This document shows, piece after piece, positions 15,942 through 20,266 of a DNA stretch of 20,266 bases. Position 1 is the stretch's first letter, and the number at the start of each line of letters is the position of its first letter. Below the pieces are notes generated by a model. That model saw only the letters and a program-made list of their open reading frames with translations, had not been told where the DNA came from and searched no databases. The translations under genes and the position numbers were made by a program. Source of the stretch: DATGMB01 sp035293845 (GTDB lineage Bacteria > Acidobacteriota > Terriglobia > Bryobacterales > Bryobacteraceae); contig DATGMB010000162.1 in assembly GCA_035293845.1 (NCBI GenBank), positions 1-20,266 of the forward strand, written 5' to 3'.

Positions 15942-16535
15942 TCACCTTTCCGTTTCGTTCATCAACATCACCCGCGCGCCCCACTCCGCCAGCTCCAGGA
16001 TGCTGAGCCCGGCGGGCTCGATCTCAAAGCGCAGCATCAGATCGACCGGGATGCCGAGATACCACGCCAGCATGCCGCGCAGCACATCGCCGTGGCTCAC
16101 CACGGCCACGGATTCTCCGTTATGCGCGGCTGCGAGCGATTCCAGGCGGCCGACCGCGCGCGACTGCACCTCGATCATCGTTTCGCCGCCCGGCGGGCGC
16201 GTGCCGCCGCGGAAGCGGTTGTAACGATGCCAGAGCTCGATGCGGCCGAGCTCGTCCATGGTCAATCCCTCCCATTCGCCGAACCTCACCTCGCCGAACG
16301 CAACTTCCGTTTGCGGCGTGAGGGCGTGCGGCGCAGCGACGATCTGCGCGGTCTCATTGGCTCGCTCCAGCGGGCTGGTGTAGATCGCCCGGATGGGCCG
16401 GCTTGCGAGGCGCTGCGCCAGCCGCTCCGCTTGCCGGCGGCCGTTCGCATTCAGACGCCAGCCCGGCTTCCAGCCCATGATCTTCTTTCCGATGGCGTCG
16501 GTCTCGCCGTGGCGCAGCAGGAGAAAGGTGGTCAT
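15942..16535 (-). CDS. Histidine phosphatase family protein (phosphoglycerate-mutase-like)
   Basis: Branch-1 histidine phosphatase of 197 residues. The phosphohistidine motif is LLRHGET (H9), and the second catalytic His is H148 in VVSHGDVLRGML. The usual arginine and acid segments are present (YTSPLERANETA, FGEWEG). MGWKPGWRLNANGRRQA replaces the common G-x-x-D-x-PL-T-x-x-G stretch, so the substrate pocket is unusual. Within this cluster a sugar-phosphate intermediate is the likely substrate, as for GmhB-like or CobC-like steps; this is inference. ATG 16535 sits in ATGA context. The CgeB-like frame upstream overlaps its first 182 bases in another frame. Its stop is six bases from the nucleotidyltransferase start. 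Confidence 0.9.
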   Translation of the reverse strand: MTTFLLLRHGETDAIGKKIMGWKPGWRLNANGRRQAERLAQRLASRPIRAIYTSPLERANETAQIVAAPHALTPQTEVAFGEVRFGEWEGLTMDELGRIELWHRYNRFRGGTRPPGGETMIEVQSRAVGRLESLAAAHNGESVAVVSHGDVLRGMLAWYLGIPVDLMLRFEIEPAGLSILELAEWGARVMLMNETER

Positions 16536-17598
16536 TGGCTTCTCTCAAATAGCCCTCCAATTGCATCGCGCGCTGCTCCGGTGTGTGGGCCGCCAGTACG
16601 CGGGCGCGCGCGGAGGCCCCAATCGCGCGCCGGTCGGCATCCGGCAGATCGCGGAGGAACCGCAGCGTGTCCTCCGGGCCTTCGGCAACCAGCACCTCCC
16701 GGCCGGGCGAAAACAGCAGGTCCAGCCCTTCCCACCAATCGCTGATGACCGGCGCGGCGCAAGCTCCGGCTTCGAACAGCCGCACGCTGGGGGAGTGCCC
16801 GGCGCGCTTCATCGCGGCGCGCGTCACGTTGAGGGTGAAACGCTGCTCCGCATAGAAGCCGGGATGCTCGCGCGGCGAAAGGTGGATATCGCGGTAAACG
16901 TTCGGCGGCCATGCCACGGCTTCGGGATACATCGGGCCGACCACGGCGAAGCGGCCGTCCGGCCAGCGGCGCGCCGGTTCGAGCAGCAGAGATTCCAGGA
17001 CCGGCTGACGGTCGATGCTGTAAGTACCGAGATATCCGAGATCCCAACGGTAAGGGAGGCCGGTTATCGGCTTGTATAAATCGGGATCTACGGAGCAGTA
17101 AAGCGGCCGGGCCATCCGCGCGCCGAGCCGGCTCTCGATCGAGCGAAGCGTCGGGCCGCCGGTGAACGAGAGATATAAGTCGAAGCGGCGAATGAGATCG
17201 GGCGAAATGTAGTCGCAGGCGCCGGCGGCCAACCGGTCGAGCGTCACCGGCGTATCGATGTCGTAGAACGCCATGCGGCCGCGGGCCACCGCGGCGATCC
17301 ATTCACCCACGCGCACGCCATCCGGAACGAACGAGCCCAGGATCACCAGCGCCGCTTCGCGGACGGCGCGTTCGTACCGCGCGGGTAGCTCGTCGAAGCT
17401 TTCGTAAAGCGCCGTCACCGCGCCGGGCGGCTCCGGCTGATCGCGATTGCCGGCGTACCAGGGCTGGTCGCGCTCCAGAAAAAGAACGCGGTGGCCGCGC
17501 GCCGCCAGGCCGCGGACCAGGCTGCGGTAAGTCGTGGCGTGCCCGTTTCCCCAGGAGGAGGTGATGGAAAGGCCCAAAATGACGATATCGAAGTCCAT
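16354..17598 (-). CDS. CgeB-like glycosyltransferase 1, with aberrant readthrough tail
   Basis: GT-B-type glycosyltransferase related to spore-coat CgeB. It begins DIVILGLSITSSWGNGHATTYR (first strand plus glycine-rich turn) and has a C-terminal Glyco_trans_1_2-like domain with the sugar-nucleotide motif VRLFEAGACAAPVIS and DWWEGL (E276). ATG 17598 gives the family-like start with AAGGA ten bases upstream. ATG 17616 overlaps the previous stop as ATGA and would add six residues. The frame gives 414 residues, but the two sister genes give 364 and 366. The last 60 residues here are read out of frame from the phosphatase gene and are Arg/Pro/Ala-rich. A stop at 16532-16534, forming ATGA with the phosphatase start, exists in another frame, so a small indel near the end is likely. 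Confidence 0.85.
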   Translation of the reverse strand: MDFDIVILGLSITSSWGNGHATTYRSLVRGLAARGHRVLFLERDQPWYAGNRDQPEPPGAVTALYESFDELPARYERAVREAALVILGSFVPDGVRVGEWIAAVARGRMAFYDIDTPVTLDRLAAGACDYISPDLIRRFDLYLSFTGGPTLRSIESRLGARMARPLYCSVDPDLYKPITGLPYRWDLGYLGTYSIDRQPVLESLLLEPARRWPDGRFAVVGPMYPEAVAWPPNVYRDIHLSPREHPGFYAEQRFTLNVTRAAMKRAGHSPSVRLFEAGACAAPVISDWWEGLDLLFSPGREVLVAEGPEDTLRFLRDLPDADRRAIGASARARVLAAHTPEQRAMQLEGYLREANDHLSPAAPRRDRRHRKEDHGLEAGLASECERPPASGAAGAAPRKPAHPGDLHQPAGASQ

Positions 17599-17612
17599 GG
17601 TCGGTCGATCCT

Positions 17613-18713
17613 TCATCCTGCCGCCGGCCCGGCGCTCCCGGCGTGCAAGGTCCGCGCGCCGATTGCGAGCTCGACCTGCCCGGCCCGGTTCGTATAAGTG
17701 TGTTGCGCGCGGATGCGGTGGTACGCCTCCCATCCGACCCGCAGTGCATCCTCCGGTGTCAGTCCCGCCAACAGCTGCGCGACCTCCTCGCCGCTTTGCG
17801 CCACCAGGATTTCGCGGCCCGGTTCGAGGAACTGCTCGATGCCCTCCCATGCGTCCGTAATGATGCAGGCCGCCGCCCCGGCGGCCTCAAAAACGCGGGT
17901 GGCGGGCGAATGGCCGTAGCGGGCCATGCTCTCGCGCGAGATGTTCAGCGCAGCCAGCGGCGTACTGTGAAACGCGTTGTGGTCGCGCGTGTAGACGTGG
18001 CCGAAGCTGCGCACGTTGGGCGGCATCGGCTTGCCTTCCCACCCCGCGCCGCCCAGCAGAAATCTCCGGCCCGGCAGCGCGGCGGCAGCTTGGAAGAAGA
18101 ATTCCTCCACCCGCGCTTCGCGGTCCGGCAGGCGGTTGCCGAGAAATCCCAAATCTCCGGCGAAACGCGGATCGGGCGGGACCGGGAAGTGCGTTTCCGG
18201 ATCGAGCGCGTTGTAAATGGGCACGCAGCGCCGCGCTCCGCGAGCCGCGTACGCCTCGATCACAGGCTGGCCGCCGCCATAAGTGAAGATGACGTCATAG
18301 CGCGGCACCAGCGCCGCGAACGGGTCTGAGGGATTCCGCGCCAGACGGTCGAGCGTCGCCGGTGCGTCCACATCCCAGAATGCGACCAGGTTGGATGACG
18401 TCCGCAGATCGAGCACCGCCGCTTCGAGCAGCTCATCGAACACGCCGACCCCGCTGGCCTTCACGATGAGGTCGGCGCCGCGAGCCGATTCGACGGCCCG
18501 CCGCGCGGCATCTTCATTGGCCGCGTAAACCACCACGCGGGCCCACGGCGGATCGTCGATATCGCGGTGCCGCTGCCGGTCATAAGCGTCGGGCTCGTAG
18601 AATGTGGTCCGGTGGCCGCGGGCATCGAGGGCGCGGATGATGCCGCGGTAGTAGGTGGCCGCGCCATTCCAATAGGCGGACACCAGGCTCGAAGCAAAGA
18701 AGGCGATGCGCAT
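17613..18713 (-). CDS. CgeB-like glycosyltransferase 2
   Basis: GT-B-type transferase of 366 residues, sister of the flanking genes. The N-terminus reads MRIAFFASSLVSAYWNGAAT with a following YYRGIIRALDARGH, and FWDVDAPATLDRL is matched by DIDTPVTLDRL in CgeB-like gene 1. The C-terminal domain has TRVFEAAGAAACIIT and DAWEGIEQFLEPGREILV, with E276 in the position of the catalytic-type Glu of Glyco_trans_1_2 proteins. ATG 18713 is certain: it overlaps the upstream stop as TGATG and has GGAGG seven bases before it. No signal peptide or membrane segment is present, so it is cytoplasmic or peripheral. Donor and acceptor are unknown. Confidence 0.9.
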   Translation of the reverse strand: MRIAFFASSLVSAYWNGAATYYRGIIRALDARGHRTTFYEPDAYDRQRHRDIDDPPWARVVVYAANEDAARRAVESARGADLIVKASGVGVFDELLEAAVLDLRTSSNLVAFWDVDAPATLDRLARNPSDPFAALVPRYDVIFTYGGGQPVIEAYAARGARRCVPIYNALDPETHFPVPPDPRFAGDLGFLGNRLPDREARVEEFFFQAAAALPGRRFLLGGAGWEGKPMPPNVRSFGHVYTRDHNAFHSTPLAALNISRESMARYGHSPATRVFEAAGAAACIITDAWEGIEQFLEPGREILVAQSGEEVAQLLAGLTPEDALRVGWEAYHRIRAQHTYTNRAGQVELAIGARTLHAGSAGPAAG

Positions 18714-19807
18714 CAGGCGGCCTCCGCGCGGGATTCGGTCAGGATCGAGAGCAGCTCCGCGGCCCGGTGCGCGCAGGTGTGGCGGCTGCGGACGGTCTCC
18801 AACCCGGAATCGGCCAGCGCGCGCGCCCGGTCCGGATCGGAAAGCACGGCGCGCAGATGCGCGCACATCTCCGCGGCATCTCGCGCCACCAGATAGTCGC
18901 GGCCGGGACGGAATAGACCCTCGCGGTCCTCCCACGGCGCCGAGATCAGCGGGATGCCGCAGGCCAGCGCTTCGAACGGGCGGATCGTCGGAATGCCGGG
19001 GAGCGCTTGCGCGTAGGGGCGCCGCGGAATGTGGACCGTCGCGCGGAACTGCGCGAACACGTCCGGCACGCGGTAATTCGGCAGCCAGCCGGCGTATTCG
19101 ATGCCCGCGCGCGCCAGCTCCTCCCGTGCTTCGCGCGGATAGCGCACGCCGTAGACCCGCGCCTTGAGCCCGAGCGCCGCGACCGGCCCGATCAGGAATT
19201 CCCGTAGCTCCTCGGTGCGCTCGCCGTCGCCCCAGTTGCCGATCCAGACCAGATCGCCGGCGGGCGCAGCGGCGCGGGGGTAAAAAACGCGTGTGTCCGC
19301 AGCCTCGTGCCACACCCATACCGCGCGCGCCCAGCCGTTGCGGCGGTAGATCTCCGCGATTGCGCCGCCGTATGCCAGTACGCCGTCATAATGGCGGAGA
19401 TCATAGGCGGCCATCGACTCCGGCGCGGTGGCGCTGCGGTGGTGCGTGTCATGGAAGAAGAGGCGGTAGCCGTGCCGGGCGCGGTGCTCGCCGATGCGCG
19501 CGACCAGCTCGTGCGGGTTCCACTCATGGACCAGGACTGCGTCCGCACCCTCGAGCGCGCGGTCGAGATCGATGCCCGCGGGATCGTAAAACTCGCTGCG
19601 GATGTGTGGATAGGCGGCCTCGAAGCCGGCGATCGCTCCGGAGCCGTGCTCACGCAGCAGATTTTCCAGGCTCCAGCCGCCGCGCGGCTCGAAGATCCGC
19701 ACCTCGTGGCCTTGGAGCGTGAGCTCCGTCGCCACGCCGCGCAGAAAATGCGCGTTGCCGTGGTTCCAGTCCGAAATCAGTGAATGGGTGAAATAGATCA
19801 GGCGCAA
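18713..19807 (-). CDS. CgeB-like glycosyltransferase 3
   Basis: GT-B-type transferase of 364 residues. The N-terminus reads RLIYFTHSLISDWNHGNAHF, with LRGVATELTLQGHEVRIFEP after it, and resembles the other two CgeB-like genes in layout but little in sequence. FFHDTHHRSATAPES and VWHEAADTRVFYP lie in the linker and second fold. The C-terminal motif is TIRPFEALACGIPLIS and APWEDREGLFRPGRDYLV with E279. The only reasonable start is TTG 19807, four bases after GGAGG and overlapping the upstream GT4 stop by ten bases; no ATG or GTG lies nearby in frame. The weak start may lower its expression relative to its neighbours. Confidence 0.87.
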   Translation of the reverse strand: MRLIYFTHSLISDWNHGNAHFLRGVATELTLQGHEVRIFEPRGGWSLENLLREHGSGAIAGFEAAYPHIRSEFYDPAGIDLDRALEGADAVLVHEWNPHELVARIGEHRARHGYRLFFHDTHHRSATAPESMAAYDLRHYDGVLAYGGAIAEIYRRNGWARAVWVWHEAADTRVFYPRAAAPAGDLVWIGNWGDGERTEELREFLIGPVAALGLKARVYGVRYPREAREELARAGIEYAGWLPNYRVPDVFAQFRATVHIPRRPYAQALPGIPTIRPFEALACGIPLISAPWEDREGLFRPGRDYLVARDAAEMCAHLRAVLSDPDRARALADSGLETVRSRHTCAHRAAELLSILTESRAEAA

Positions 19808-20266
19808 AGCGTCCTCCGGCCGGCCTTCGCTTCTTGAACTGCCTCGTAAATCGCCGCGTATTCGCGGGCCATCCGCTGCGGCGTGTATTCTCTCGCGCGC
19901 GATGCCGCGGCCTGCGCCATCCGCTCGCGGCGCTGCGGGTCGGCGATGAGCCCGCCCAGCGTATCGGCGAGCGCCGCGGGGTTCTCGGGCGGAACATAGG
20001 CCGCGGCGTCGCCCCAAACCTCCCGCAAGCTCGGAATATCGCCGAGGACCAGTGCGCAGCTCGAAAGCGCCGCTTCGAGCGGGCCCAGGCCGAACGGCTC
20101 ATAGCGCGCGGGCAGCGCGAACAGTGCCGCGCGCGCGTACCACCCGGCCAGCGCCTCCGGACCCAGCCGGCCGAGCGGCGTGCAGCCCGCGAACCGCGCC
20201 TCTCCGCCCGCAGGGTGGCAATGCTCGCCCGCAATGTAGACCGGCCACCGCAGCGACCGCGCCGCC
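19798..20266 (-). CDS. GT4-family glycosyltransferase, C-terminal part
   Basis: Only the last 155 codons are in the window; the gene continues past the right edge. The fragment is the C-terminal half of a GT-B enzyme of family GT4. ARYEPFGLGPLEAALSSCA contains the E-x7-E retaining-transferase motif that contacts the donor nucleotide sugar. LVLGDIPSLREVWGDAAAYV and the NPAALADTLGGLI helix follow, as in many RfaB/WcaL-like proteins. Retention of anomeric configuration is family knowledge; donor and acceptor are unknown. The stop TGA (19798-19800) overlaps the start of CgeB-like gene 3 by ten bases, so this enzyme heads the visible part of the same operon. Confidence 0.9.
   Translation of the reverse strand, partial: AARSLRWPVYIAGEHCHPAGGEARFAGCTPLGRLGPEALAGWYARAALFALPARYEPFGLGPLEAALSSCALVLGDIPSLREVWGDAAAYVPPENPAALADTLGGLIADPQRRERMAQAAASRAREYTPQRMAREYAAIYEAVQEAKAGRRTLCA

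Overview
The window is GC-rich bacterial DNA that most resembles an acidobacterium of the Solibacter/Bryobacter group (Bryobacterales). This is inferred from gene types, not from a marker gene. Pointers are a 1256-residue Oar-like TonB-dependent receptor with an N-terminal carboxypeptidase-regulatory-like domain, a glycine-rich exported metzincin-like protease of the DUF5117/DUF5118 type, a PKD-repeat exported protein, a possible remnant of a TIGR03435-type protein, and interspersed GAAACGAAsCCAA repeats of a kind common in acidobacterial and planctomycete genomes.

Layout. (1) 1-1435, minus: 5' part of nrdJ, the B12-dependent class II ribonucleotide reductase, with a possible tandem NrdR box pair upstream. 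(2) 1436-2065: a 630-base gap holding those boxes, three short interspersed repeats and a good sigma70-like promoter facing right. (3) 2066-5836, plus: TonB-dependent receptor. (4) 5837-5982: a convergent gap with a 12-bp-stem hairpin and a small C-terminal gene remnant. (5) 5983-8568, minus: exported zinc metalloprotease. (6) 8718-11534, plus: exported protein with five PKD repeats and Ig-like repeats, whose frame runs 153 bases into the convergent neighbour. (7) 11382-13422, minus: an AIF/ferredoxin-reductase-like flavoprotein and a classical SDR.

(8) 13469-20266, minus: a compact eight-gene glycan-type cluster. In transcription order it holds a GT4 glycosyltransferase (cut by the window edge), three CgeB-like glycosyltransferases in tandem, a histidine phosphatase, a sugar-phosphate nucleotidyltransferase, a TIGR04290-type methyltransferase and a beta-xylosidase-like protein. 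Most junctions overlap by a few bases or lie within 15 bases, so the cluster is almost certainly one translationally coupled operon. It may continue into the SDR and flavoprotein genes, which lie 46 and 82 bases further on.

The cluster is the most interesting part. As far as I know this gene set recurs in unrelated bacteria without an assigned product. The likely logic is activation of a sugar (nucleotidyltransferase, phosphatase), sequential transfer (GT4 and CgeB-like enzymes), methylation, and trimming or remodelling by the glycosidase-like protein. Three details stand out. The glycosidase-like protein reads as a circularly permuted TIM barrel that starts at the strand-4 acid/base motif and ends with strands 1-3. 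A palindromic intergenic repeat fills the junction in front of it and overlaps its start. The third CgeB-like gene has lost its expected stop and reads about 60 codons out of frame into the phosphatase gene.
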